A DNA stretch of 64,000 nt from DASZTV01 sp036267875. Its GTDB lineage: Bacteria > Actinomycetota > Actinomycetes > JAFAQI01. The notes under the pieces were generated by a model. That model saw only the letters and a list, made by a program, of their open reading frames with translations, did no database searches and had not been told where the DNA came from. The stretch is taken from assembly GCA_036267875.1 (NCBI GenBank), contig DATAVE010000013.1, forward strand, positions 31,961 to 95,960, in the 5' to 3' direction. Made by a program: the position numbers and the translations under genes. Shown piece by piece: positions 45,370 to 54,400 of the stretch (positions are counted from its first letter, which is position 1; the number at the start of each line of letters is the position of its first letter).

Positions 45370-46337
45370 CTGTCGCGGACAAGCGTCGAGGGCTGGTACT
45401 CGGCGGCGGCGGGGTACTCGGTGCCGCGTGGATGATCGGTGCGCTGTCGGCATTGCGCGACTCGATGGAGTGGGACCCGCGCGAGTCCGAGGTGGTCGTC
45501 GGTACGTCGGCCGGCTCTGTGGTCGGTTCGATGCTGGCCTGCGGGCTGTCGGTCGACACCCTGGTCAACCACCAGCGCGGAATCGTGGCGCCGGGCGATC
45601 CCCAGATCGGCTTCGATCCCGATACCGCAAGCGGGGGGACGCTCCCACCCCGTCCGCAGCTGCGGATGGGATCGGTCTCGCTGGTCGCGCAGGCCGTACT
45701 GCACCCGCGGCGGGTTCCGGTGCTCGCCGCCTTGTCCGGTCTGGCCCCACGCGGTCGCGGCACGCTCGCCGCGGTCGCTGATCTGGTCAACCAGGTCAAT
45801 CCCGACGGCCGCTGGCCCGAGCGCCCCGAGGCGTGGCTGATCGCCATGGACTACGACTCAGGCAAGCGCGTGGCGTTCGGCGCACCTGGCGCCCCGGAGA
45901 TCGGTCTTGCCGACGCCGTCATGGCCTCGTGCTCGATCCCGGGATGGTTCACCCCGATCTCCTCCGGCGGCCGGCGCTACGTCGACGGCGGCACGCTCTC
46001 GCCGACCTCGCTCGACCTGCTGGCTGGGAAGGGCCTCGACGAGGTAATCGTGCTCGCGCCGATGGCGTCGTTCGACTACGACGACCCCACCACGGTCGTC
46101 GCCAAGGGCGAGCGACGGTTCCGTCGTGCGATGACCCGTCGGATCCTCACCGAGGCCGGCAAGGTGCGGCGATCGGGAACCACAGTCACGATCCTTGCGC
46201 CGGGCCGCGAAGACCTCGAGGCGATCGGCGTCAACCTGATGGACCACCGTCGACGCGGTGCCGTTCTCGACGTCGCGCTGCGCACCACTGCGGAGGCCCT
46301 CTCGGATGCGACCCCGCCGCTGTCCGAAGCCGGCTAG
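45366..46337 (+). CDS. patatin-like phospholipase/lipase
   Basis: 323 residues from GTG 45366 (GTGA overlap with the acyltransferase). The frame is open much further upstream but as a shadow. The patatin features are complete: oxyanion loop LVLGGGGVLGAAW near residue 10, nucleophile elbow VGTSAGSVVGS near residue 43, and the catalytic Asp in RRYVDGGTLSPTS near residue 210. There is no signal peptide, so it is a cytosolic or membrane-peripheral lipid hydrolase. The pairing with WS/DGAT suggests turnover of storage lipid. Confidence 0.9.
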   Translation: MTVADKRRGLVLGGGGVLGAAWMIGALSALRDSMEWDPRESEVVVGTSAGSVVGSMLACGLSVDTLVNHQRGIVAPGDPQIGFDPDTASGGTLPPRPQLRMGSVSLVAQAVLHPRRVPVLAALSGLAPRGRGTLAAVADLVNQVNPDGRWPERPEAWLIAMDYDSGKRVAFGAPGAPEIGLADAVMASCSIPGWFTPISSGGRRYVDGGTLSPTSLDLLAGKGLDEVIVLAPMASFDYDDPTTVVAKGERRFRRAMTRRILTEAGKVRRSGTTVTILAPGREDLEAIGVNLMDHRRRGAVLDVALRTTAEALSDATPPLSEAG

Positions 46338-46361
46338 ATCCCGGACCGGGTAGAGCGAACC

Positions 46362-46847
46362 GTGCGGGTCTATCTGCCAGCGACGGTCCCGTTGTTGCGG
46401 GACTGGCTGGCTGTCGGCGTCGCTACTCCGGTCGGGCTTGCCTTCGGTGTCACCCCGTCGCTTCGCGAGTGGTATCGAGAGGGCGATATCGACGAGCTCG
46501 AGCATGCCGCATCGCTGCTCGCGGCGGTGGCTTCGCTCGAGCTGTTGGCGGACGATCCGAGTGCCCCCAGACGTCGCGTGGTGCTCGCTGCCGACGTCGA
46601 CGACGCCGGCGTGGTCCCCGACCTGGAGGAGCGTGGGGCGCTGCGACTGCGTGATGGCGTGCCGTCCGCGCGATGGGCCAGTGCGCTGCTCGATGACGAC
46701 GACGCCGTGCCAGTCGTGTCGGGTGCCGTGACGCTGCTGCGGGACGCCTCGGCCGGCGCCGACGACGTCGACTTCGCGCTGGGGGAGGCGGAGGCGGCCG
46801 ACTTGGGCTGGTACGCAGTGCAGGAGCTGTCAGATCTGCTCGGCTGA
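46362..46847 (+). CDS. DUF6912-like hypothetical protein
   Basis: 161 residues from GTG 46362. It begins VRVYLPATVPLLRDWLAVGV and contains GVTPSLREWYREGDIDELEHAA, RRRVVLAADVDDAGV and a C-terminal acidic stretch ADDVDFALGEAEAADLGWYAVQEL. I recall an actinobacterial family, DUF6912, with this start and layout, but could not check it. The protein is acidic, soluble, and has no signal peptide. It is 24 bases after the patatin gene and may share its transcript. Its function is unknown. Confidence 0.65.
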   Translation: MRVYLPATVPLLRDWLAVGVATPVGLAFGVTPSLREWYREGDIDELEHAASLLAAVASLELLADDPSAPRRRVVLAADVDDAGVVPDLEERGALRLRDGVPSARWASALLDDDDAVPVVSGAVTLLRDASAGADDVDFALGEAEAADLGWYAVQELSDLLG

Positions 46848-46865
46848 GCAGCTATTGGCAGCACA

Positions 46866-46896
46866 TTGACACCCAAACGGGTGTCAAGTCGACACC
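46866..46896. promoter_or_regulatory. palindromic three-half-site operator candidate before GGDEF gene
   Basis: TTGACACCC (46866-46874) and GGGTGTCAA (46879-46887) are a perfect nine-base inverted repeat with a four-base spacer AAAC. A third half-site GACACC follows at 46891-46896. The half-sites GACACC, GGTGTC and GACACC start at 46868, 46880 and 46891, about one helical turn apart. The first arm also contains a perfect -35 hexamer TTGACA. No T-tract follows, so it is not a normal terminator. It lies 25 bases before the cyclase start. Confidence 0.6.
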
Positions 46897-46920
46897 TCGC
46901 GGGCACCGACTAGATCAGCG

Positions 46921-48522
46921 ATGCTTATTGCGTCTACCACCGGAACGGCAGCCCCATTGCCGAGCAGGGAGCTGGATCCGCTCCGCGAGCGGCCCCTCTA
47001 CCTGCGGTCGCTGCGCGCCGTGCTCGCGATCACCGTCGTCATCTACGCGGCGCTCGTGCCGCACGAGCTGCGGACGTCGGAGCTCAACATTGCTGCGCTG
47101 TCGCTGGCGTACCTGGTATCCACCTTCGGGATCGAGACGCTGTCACGGCTGCTCACGGGTGGCTTCTACCGCTGGCTGTTCTGGCTGGCGCTGGGCCTCG
47201 ACGGGGCGTTTCTCGCTGCCGCCACCTACCTCGCCGGCGGCTCGACCGGCCCGGTGCGTTATCTCGTTCTGGTCTACCTCACTGTGGTCAACCTGCTCGG
47301 ATTCTGGCGCACCGGGCTCGCGACGGCGGTATGGCAGTCGCTCAGCCAGTTCGCGTTCTTCCTCGCCCAACGCGGCCACGCCCTCGACGGCTTCGGCAGC
47401 TCGGCCGCGACCAACAGCGAATGGAACCTGTTCGCGGCGTTCCTGGCCTCGTTGTGGGTGCTGACGATCCTGACCGCGCTGCTGTCGTCGATGAACCAGC
47501 AGGAGCTGCAGCGTCGACGCTACGAGGTCGACCGGCTGGTCGATCTCGGCCGGGATCTGGAGAACGCCGAGGACGCGCACACCGTCGGCCAGCTGCTGCT
47601 AGGCGCGCTCGGCGACGCTTTCGGTTTCGACCGAATGGTGTTGTTCGAGGTGGTTCAGGACCTGCCTCGGCCGTTGGTGAGCAGTGGGATCGCGGCGCCA
47701 TCGGATGAGTGGGAGATCGAACAGGCATCGATCCTGATGCGGGTCATCGACGACCGCCGCACGATCCGGATGGACGAGATCGAGGAGGCTCGCGATCCGT
47801 GGCTCGCGGCGAGCCTGCCCTCCGCGCGGGACCTGGTCGTAGTCCCGTTGTTGGCGGAGGGAGCCGTTGGCATCCTCGTGGTCGCGCTCGGCACGTGGGC
47901 CCGCAAGCCCGCCGAGCGGCGGGTGATCGAGGCAGCCGAGCGATTCGCCGGACACGCGGCTGTCGCGCTTCGAAGCGCAGCCCTGCTGGCTCGGGTCCGC
48001 CAGCTGGCGATCACCGACGGGCTGACCCAGCTGTCGAACCGACGGGCGTTCGACCGGGCGCTGGAGCGTGAGATCGGGCGCGCAGCGCGTGCGGACGGGC
48101 GGTTGTCCGTCGTACTGATCGACCTCGATCACTTCAAGGACCTCAACGACGAGCACGGCCACGTGACTGGCGACACGGTCCTTCGTCAGATCAGCCGCGC
48201 GCTTGCCGGATCGGTCCGCACCTACGACACCATCGCGAGATACGGCGGCGAGGAGTTCGCCGCAGTGCTGCCGGGCTGCTCGGCGGGACTGGCGTTCACC
48301 CTCGCCGATCGGCTGCGTGTCGCGGTGCAGGACGCCGCGTCGGACATCAAGGTCACGGCAAGTGTCGGGGTCGCGACGTATCCCTACGACGGTGCCGAGG
48401 TCAGCGCATTGCTGCGTTCGGCGGACCGCGCGCTGTATGCATCGAAGCGCGCCGGGCGTAACCGGGTCCGCTCCGCGGAGCAGGCACGAGTAGAGCTCAC
48501 GGAGACTCCGCAGGCGCAGTGA
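46921..48522 (+). CDS. membrane GAF-GGDEF diguanylate cyclase
   Basis: 533 residues. About six membrane helices lie in residues 30-190, then a short coiled linker (MNQQELQRRRYEVDRLVDLG), a GAF-like sensor domain (about residues 205-350) and a C-terminal GGDEF domain starting ITDGLTQLSNRRAFDRAL. The active site is YGGEEFAAV, with LIDLDHFKDLND before it, so c-di-GMP synthesis is expected. An RxxD inhibitory site (RTYD) lies five residues before GGEEF, suggesting product feedback. The start is ATG 46921 with a TAGATC box nearby and a large palindrome just upstream. Confidence 0.92.
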   Translation: MLIASTTGTAAPLPSRELDPLRERPLYLRSLRAVLAITVVIYAALVPHELRTSELNIAALSLAYLVSTFGIETLSRLLTGGFYRWLFWLALGLDGAFLAAATYLAGGSTGPVRYLVLVYLTVVNLLGFWRTGLATAVWQSLSQFAFFLAQRGHALDGFGSSAATNSEWNLFAAFLASLWVLTILTALLSSMNQQELQRRRYEVDRLVDLGRDLENAEDAHTVGQLLLGALGDAFGFDRMVLFEVVQDLPRPLVSSGIAAPSDEWEIEQASILMRVIDDRRTIRMDEIEEARDPWLAASLPSARDLVVVPLLAEGAVGILVVALGTWARKPAERRVIEAAERFAGHAAVALRSAALLARVRQLAITDGLTQLSNRRAFDRALEREIGRAARADGRLSVVLIDLDHFKDLNDEHGHVTGDTVLRQISRALAGSVRTYDTIARYGGEEFAAVLPGCSAGLAFTLADRLRVAVQDAASDIKVTASVGVATYPYDGAEVSALLRSADRALYASKRAGRNRVRSAEQARVELTETPQAQ

Positions 48523-48585
48523 GCCCGAATCGGTGCGTACCCGCGCAGATGCTCGGCATGCCAGGCACTTGCTACAACCCCGCTG

Positions 48586-49440
48586 TCAACCGAGAGCAGC
48601 GAGTGAAGCGAGCTGTTCGAGGTAGTGCTCCAGACCGTGATGCACCAGGCTTGCCTTGACGGTCGTCGCTCCTGCGCTGCGAAGCAGCGCGAGCTCGGCC
48701 GAGACCTGGTCAGGGGCGCCCATCGGGTCGAGCGGGCGAGCGGGCGGGAGCACGACTTCAAAGTCGGCCGGCACATCGAAGCGCCCGAGCCAGTCCTTCA
48801 CCTGCTCCGGGGTGACCGCGAACGGTGTCCAGCCGTCGGCAAGCTCGACTGCTCGGCGCAGTGATCGAAGGGTGCGCCCGCCGATCCAGATCGGCACGTG
48901 TGGCTGCACCGCACAGGGGTCGATCACGAGACCACTGAACGAGTAGTGCGGGCCATCGTATGCAGGCTCCTTCGTCGACAGCGCGACTCGCAGCGCGCGG
49001 AGCGCGTCGTCCGCGCGTTCCCCGCGGTCGTCGAATGGCGCACCGAGCAGGTCGAACTCCTCGCGCAGCGTCCCGACGCCGACCCCGAGGACGAGGCGGC
49101 CTCCGCTGACGACGTCCAGCGTCCCGTACCGCTTCGCGATGGCGAGCGGGTGGTGATAGCCGAGCACCAGCACGTTGGTCGCGAGCCGGATCCGTTCGGT
49201 TCGTGCCGCGAGGTAGCCGAAGGTCGCGAGCGGATCCCAGTACGTCGCACCGCGTCGCGGCGCTTCGGTGGCAGTTACACCGATGTGTTCGCTGCAGGTC
49301 AGGTGGTCATAGCCGAGTCGGTCAGCCGCCTCCGCGATCCGCGCGACGTCGGCAATCGTCGCCGACTCCTCCCAGCGCGCGTGGGCCCCGGGCATCATCG
49401 TCAAGACTGGAGTCACGATTGCCAGCTTCACTGGATCCAT
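48586..49440 (-). CDS. F420-dependent LLM-class oxidoreductase
   Basis: 284 residues from ATG 49440. The frame is open further upstream over the next gene, but similarity starts at MDPVKLAIVTPVLTMMPG. It is a luciferase-like TIM barrel: YDHLTCSEHIGV, ATNVLVLGYHHPLAIAKRYGTLD, the SGGRLVLGVGVGTLREEF segment and PIWIGGRTLRSLRRA are typical of F420-dependent members of this superfamily. F420 genes are present at 15-17 kb. The substrate is unknown. It is the last gene of a three-gene minus-strand unit and overlaps the preceding gene by 13 bases. Confidence 0.85.
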   Translation of the reverse strand: MDPVKLAIVTPVLTMMPGAHARWEESATIADVARIAEAADRLGYDHLTCSEHIGVTATEAPRRGATYWDPLATFGYLAARTERIRLATNVLVLGYHHPLAIAKRYGTLDVVSGGRLVLGVGVGTLREEFDLLGAPFDDRGERADDALRALRVALSTKEPAYDGPHYSFSGLVIDPCAVQPHVPIWIGGRTLRSLRRAVELADGWTPFAVTPEQVKDWLGRFDVPADFEVVLPPARPLDPMGAPDQVSAELALLRSAGATTVKASLVHHGLEHYLEQLASLAALG

Positions 49441-50159
49441 GCCTCCCAGCTGACCATCGTTCGCAGTGGTGCGGCGTAGATCGGTCGCACCGCGCCGCTC
49501 GTCCAGCGACTCTCGATCAGCGGGCGCAATGCCGCTGAAGTCCGGAGCGGTTCGGCGTCGAGGTAGATCACCGTGACGAGCTGCGGCTCGCCTTCGCAGC
49601 TCGGCAGAACCGTCCAGTCGGCGTTCGAGGTGAAGCTCCAACAGCCGGCAACGCCCCTCGCGTCGAGCAGAGCCGAGCGGTGCGCGGCTGCAACCCACCG
49701 GCGCCATTCGGCCAAGTCGCCGGTCGGCTGCTCCACCAGCAACACGATGCCGCGGTGCGGGCGGAACGGCACGACCTCGGCAGAGACCAGTGCGCGGGGG
49801 GCGGCCTGCGCATCGGTGAGCGCAAGCAGCCGCGTCTGCAGCGAGGGCCGCCGCTCGGGGAACCGACCGACCTCGGCAAGGTGGGCGCCGAGTGCCATGA
49901 ACTCGTCGTACGTCTGCTGGACCGGATCTGCGAACAGGTAGCTGACGACACCACCGACTTGCTCGAGCGGCTCACAGGCTGCGATGACGTGATCGGCGTA
50001 GTCGCCGTCGGCGATCCAGCGTGAGCCGAGGATCACACCGGGCACGGAGTACTGCTCGGGCATGTGGTCGAGCAGGTGCCAGCGCAAGTAGCCGCCGTCA
50101 TCATCCGGCGGCGCGGGTGGCGTGAGGCTGAAGAAGCCGGCACGGATCCTGTCAGGCAA
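49428..50159 (-). CDS. unknown protein, possible duplicated dimeric alpha/beta-barrel
   Basis: 243 residues from a TTG at 50159, overlapping the nucleosidase gene by 8 bases. The first half (DGGYLRWHLLDHMPEQYSVP, then a Phe/Tyr-rich segment) and the second half (GIVLLVEQPTGDLAEWRRWV) each look like EthD/antibiotic monooxygenase-type dimeric alpha-beta barrel units, where HLLDHMPE resembles the WHTxDHMPE pattern of such proteins. This is a structural guess only. The neighbours are an F420-type oxidoreductase and a nucleosidase, suggesting one small-molecule pathway. Confidence 0.6.
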   Translation of the reverse strand: MPDRIRAGFFSLTPPAPPDDDGGYLRWHLLDHMPEQYSVPGVILGSRWIADGDYADHVIAACEPLEQVGGVVSYLFADPVQQTYDEFMALGAHLAEVGRFPERRPSLQTRLLALTDAQAAPRALVSAEVVPFRPHRGIVLLVEQPTGDLAEWRRWVAAAHRSALLDARGVAGCWSFTSNADWTVLPSCEGEPQLVTVIYLDAEPLRTSAALRPLIESRWTSGAVRPIYAAPLRTMVSWEAWIQ

Positions 50160-50712
50160 GGTAGTCGGTGAGCCAGGCGCCGAGCGCGCGGGCGCTGTCG
50201 TCGACGAGGTCGGGCCATGACAGTGCGGCGCTGTCTGCGTTGTCGCTCACGTGCTTGACGATGCGCACCCTCACCGCTGCCTTGCGACAGGCCCAGGCGA
50301 CCGCGAAGGCCTCCATGTCGACCAGCGAGGCGCGCTGTGCGAGGAGATCGCGCGCGACGGGATCCGCGATGAAGCTGTCACCGGTCGCGAGCACGACATC
50401 GCTGCCGCCCTGGATGTCGAGTGAGTCCTCGACCTTGACCCCCATGCTGGCGAGCAGGTCTGTGGAGATGTCGTGGTTGAGCACCCGGCCGGGCAGGTGG
50501 AGGCCACTCACCCCGTCCCGAAGGGCGCCCGCGGTCCCGATGTTGATGACCTCGAAGTCAGGCGGCAGCGGGGTGGCCGCGCCGAGCCAGCCCGCGACCG
50601 AAGAAGCGGCCGCGACCTTGCCCATCCCGGTGACCAGGAGCGGCAGGCCCTCGGCGACGTACCGCGCCTCGTCCCGTGTGGCCGTGACCACGAGGATGTC
50701 GGCGCGGATCAC
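50152..50712 (-). CDS. nucleosidase (MTA/SAH or related, PNP/UDP family)
   Basis: 186 residues from GTG 50712. The fold signature is clear although the protein is shorter than classical MTA/SAH nucleosidases (about 230): ADILVVTATRDEARYV, LLVTGMGKVAAASSVAGWL, EVINIGTAGALRDG, the substrate-binding LVDMEAFAVAWAC near residue 133, and the catalytic Asp in KHVSDNADSAA near residue 158. It cleaves the glycosidic bond of a purine nucleoside. Because the classical men genes are here, futalosine is not the likely substrate. It is the first gene of the nucleosidase, unknown, LLM unit. Confidence 0.82.
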   Translation of the reverse strand: MIRADILVVTATRDEARYVAEGLPLLVTGMGKVAAASSVAGWLGAATPLPPDFEVINIGTAGALRDGVSGLHLPGRVLNHDISTDLLASMGVKVEDSLDIQGGSDVVLATGDSFIADPVARDLLAQRASLVDMEAFAVAWACRKAAVRVRIVKHVSDNADSAALSWPDLVDDSARALGAWLTDYLA

Positions 50713-50733
50713 CTCGTCAACCTAACCCTCGCC

Positions 50734-51417
50734 TCAGCGCTCGAAGCCGCGTAACAGGCGGCGCAGCCCTTCGGCGAAGAACTCCTCGTCGAGCTCGGGG
50801 TTGTCGTCCGAAACCTCCATGACGCTGTCCAACGCGTGCCTCGTTGCGGTAGCGCCGAACGCGCTGGCCACCGGGACGAGGTGGGGACCGCGGCTGAGTG
50901 ACTCGTTCGCTGCGGCGCGGCTGGCGGCGAACAGCACCGCCCCGATCATGAACGAGGAGTAACTGTGGAATGCCTGTGCCACCAGTGCCTTGTCGATGTC
51001 GAGCTGCCCGAAGACGCCGGAGAGGTATTCGAGCGCCGTGCTGGTGAAGGCCGTCGCGTCGGGCGTCGCGGCCATGTGGCGGGCTAGTCGAAAGTGTCCG
51101 AGCCAGGTTCGCCGTGTCGCGATCCCGACGGCAACAAGCATCTCGGCCGCGTCCGCTGTGCGCAGGTCGCTCAGCAGGTCGAGCGTCCTGGTGATGGCTT
51201 CGTTCCACGCCAGCTCGACGGCGGCTTGATGGACCTCCGCGATCGAGCGGTAGTGGTGGTAGATCGCGGCCGGTGACACCTGAAGCTCACCAGCCAGGCT
51301 GCGGATGCTCGGATCGGTGGGGCCCTCGTCGAACTGCCGGAACGCGGTCATCGCGATCTCTGCCGCGGTGAGCGGCGTATCGCGATCGACGGCAAGCCGG
51401 GTCAACGTGACTCCCAC
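50734..51417 (-). CDS. TetR-family transcriptional regulator
   Basis: 227 residues from GTG 51417. The N-terminal helix-turn-helix is typical: LTAAEIAMTAFRQFDEGPTD, then SIRSLAGELQVSPAAIYHHY with the YHHY end. The C-terminal ligand domain begins at about residue 75 and has a helical hydrophobic core (FHSYSSFMIGAVLFAASRAA), similar to the TetR_C class. It is divergent from the giant repeat-protein gene with an 80-base gap that holds a palindrome, so it probably represses itself and that gene. Confidence 0.9.
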   Translation of the reverse strand: MGVTLTRLAVDRDTPLTAAEIAMTAFRQFDEGPTDPSIRSLAGELQVSPAAIYHHYRSIAEVHQAAVELAWNEAITRTLDLLSDLRTADAAEMLVAVGIATRRTWLGHFRLARHMAATPDATAFTSTALEYLSGVFGQLDIDKALVAQAFHSYSSFMIGAVLFAASRAAANESLSRGPHLVPVASAFGATATRHALDSVMEVSDDNPELDEEFFAEGLRRLLRGFER

Positions 51418-51433
51418 TGGTGATGCGATGGCC

Positions 51434-51462
51434 CTGACGTCTCGACGATCTTACCGTACAGT
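51434..51462 (+). promoter_or_regulatory. promoter of giant MBG gene
   Basis: CTGACG (51434-51439) and TACAGT (51457-51462) are 17 bases apart, a good housekeeping promoter whose -10 box is inside the palindrome. The leader of about 30 bases carries AAGGGGA before the ATG at 51498. On the other strand TAAGAT (51448-51453) could be the -10 box of the TetR gene. Confidence 0.5.
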
Positions 51463-51472
51463 GTTCAGTAAG
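51450..51472. promoter_or_regulatory. TetR operator candidate (23-base palindrome)
   Basis: CTTACCGTACA and TGTTCAGTAAG flank a central G; 8 of 11 arm positions are complementary, with outer CTTAC/GTAAG perfect. This is the size and form of a TetR-dimer site. It lies in the gap between the TetR gene and the giant gene and covers promoter elements in both directions. Confidence 0.6.
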
Positions 51473-51497
51473 GGGTCGGGGCGGCAAGGGGACGGCG

Positions 51498-54400
51498 ATG
51501 GCGTTCGGTAGAGACGGCGCGCGCGCGAGTCGCGGGGCGGCGCTTGGGGTCAGCACGGTCCTGCTCCTGAGTGGGCTGAGCATCGTCGGCGGCATCAGCG
51601 CGGCGACCACCGCCGCGGCGCTGACCGTTACCGGACCGTGTGTGAGCAACTCCGGCACCTCCTACACCGTCCCCGCCACCGGAGTGACGCAGATAGACGT
51701 CCAGCTCGAAGGTGCTCCGGGTGCGGGCTGGAGCGAGGCCGGGGTTCCCGGCGACGGGTTTCCCGGGGTCAGCATCAACGGCGGCGACGGCAGTCAGTAC
51801 GACGCCCAGCTCGCGGTGACGCCAGGTGAGGTCTTCACCTATGGCTTCATCGCCGGAGGCGCCGGCGGTCAGGGCGGCCTGGAGACGAAGACATTCGACA
51901 CGAACGGGCCGCGACAGGGTCCCGACACCGGAGCCGGAGGGAGTGGCGAGTTCCTCAATATCTCCGTGCCCGGCGACACCTGCACGCGTCCGCTGATCGT
52001 TGCCGGAGGCGGCGGCAGTGCCGGCGGAGGCTTCACGTGGCCGATTAACACCGGGCCCGTCTATCCGTCGGGATTTGGCGGCAACGGCGACGCGGGCTCA
52101 GGTGCGAACGGCGGTGGCGACGGCGCGCAGAACGATGCGACCGACGGCGGCCACGGCTCTCCCGGTCTGTCGACCGTGGGAGGTGCCGGAGGCGCGAAGG
52201 GGCACAGCCTCGGAACCTGCCACGACGGCAGCACCGGTGAGACCGGCGCCTTCGAGCAGGGCGGCGACGGTGCGCAGGGCCCGGACAACGCGGCGCCCGA
52301 TAGCTGCAGCAGCGGCTGGGGTGCCGGAGGCGGCGGCGGCGGCTACTACAACGGCGGCGGCGGCGGCAGCGCGTACGACAACGGCGGGACGGGTGGTGGC
52401 GGCGGCGGCTCCAGCTACGTGAACCCAGACATCCCGCTCCAGAACGCGACGTCGGTGCTCACCGCTGTCATCCCCTATGGCCATGGCGCCGATGCGCCGT
52501 CTGTGGTGCCAGTCGTCGGCGCGACAATCGCGCTGAAGTCCGGGATGAGCCCTTCGGCTCATGGAAGTGCGGTGACGTTCACGGCGACGGTCACCAACAT
52601 CGACGGTTCTGCGGTGGCCGGCGGCACGGTGACTTTCAAGGGGCCCGGCTTCGACGGGATCAGCACCGACCCGATCGTCGCGGCGGTGAACGGCGCGGGT
52701 GTCGCAACGATCTCGCCGACGCTCACCGTCGACGGGACGGACACGGTCTCCGCGTCGTATTCGGGGACGTCTCTGGTCTACAGCGGAGCGACGGCGGTAG
52801 AGCGGCCGACCAATCCGGTGACCATCAGTCAGGTCGTGGCTCCCGCGATCACGTTCAGCTCGATGGCCCCCACAGGGGCAGTGGTGGGTGCTGGGACCTA
52901 CGCCGTCACCGCCTCGGACTCGGCAGGCCTGACCGTCAGCCTGTCGATCGACTCCACGGCCACCTCGATCTGCTCGATCAGCGGATCGACCGTGTCGTTC
53001 AAGGCGGTCGGGACCTGTCTGATCGATGCCAACCAGGCCGCCGGGGGCTCGTTCCTGGCCGCGCCACAGGTGCAGCAGAGCTTCACTATCGGTGAGGGCC
53101 TGGCGCAGACGATCACCTTTACGACCAATGTGCCGACCACGCCGGTGGTCCAGGGGCAGGTCTACAACGTCGCAGCAACCAGCACTGGCGCGTCCGGCAA
53201 ACCGGTGACGTTCAGCGCACCGCTGGGCGATCCGTGCAGTGTCGAGTCCACGGGCTCGGGCGGCACTGGGCGGGTGCAGATCTCCGAAGAGGCGGTGCCG
53301 GGAACCTGCCACATCGACGCCAACCAGGCCGCCGGCAACGGCTTCGGCGCCGCGGCTCAGGTCGAGCAGACGATCTCGGTGCCGGCGACGCCCAACCTGA
53401 TCGGCATTTTCTACATCCCGTCGGGGGTCCCGACCCATCCCGCGGTGGGCACGACGACCACCATCGCCGGAGACGCGCCAGGGGCGATCCGTGACCCCGT
53501 TGTCTTCTCGCTCGACTCCAGCAGCACCTCGTGCAGTCTCGACAATCCGTCCTTCCCGACCGGTCAGGGCCAGCTGCAGACCAGAGTGCTGGTGCACTTC
53601 ACGGCGCCGGGACCATGCGTGATCGACGCCAACCAGGACGGCGACACGACCAACGACATTCCTGCGGCGTCCCAGCTGCAGACCACCCTCACGGTCGCCG
53701 GTGCGCCCGGTCCGCCGACTGACGTCTCGGTCACCGGTGGCAGCCCGACACAGTCCCCGGCCCTGGGCGATGTGACGGTCGACTGGACCGCGCCCGCCTC
53801 AGAGGGCGGCGGCCAGATCACCGGTTACAACGTCTACGTCGGCACCCAGCCGGGCGCCGAGTCGACGACTCCCGCCAACTCCACGCCGCTCGCTGCCACA
53901 GCAACGTCGTACGACGTCACGAACCTGACCTCAGGCGTGACGTACTACGTCACCGTCACGGCGATCAACGCCGATGGCGCGTCGAGCCCGTCGACAGAGG
54001 CGTCGGGCGTGTTGCAGAACATCCCGACGCTGGCGTGGGCTCAGGCCGCGCCGATCACGTTCGGCTCGTCACTGACCGGCATTCTCGATCCCACCGCTTC
54101 GGTCAACGGGACATTCACGTTCGAGACCGCCGGCAGTCTCACACCGATCGACGAGAGCACCATCTTCGCGACAGGGTTCGAGCGGCTCTTGGCAGTGTTC
54201 ACCCCGCAGGACACCAGCCGGGAGACCAACAACGTCGTCTTCATGACGCTCGAGGTGGACCCCGCGCCATTGACGGTCACGGTGACCGGGACGCAGACCT
54301 ACGGCGGTAGTCCGACGTTCCTGCATGCCGAGACCTTGCCGAGCGGGGTGACGATCTCGGGCACTCTCACCTGCACCTCCGTGACCGGGGCGGCTATCAG

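Noticed and set aside
52098..53597. 499-codon minus-strand frame inside the giant repeat gene
   Set aside because: A mirror of GC-rich repeat coding, with Arg/Asp/Gly-rich low-complexity translation and no recognisable domain.
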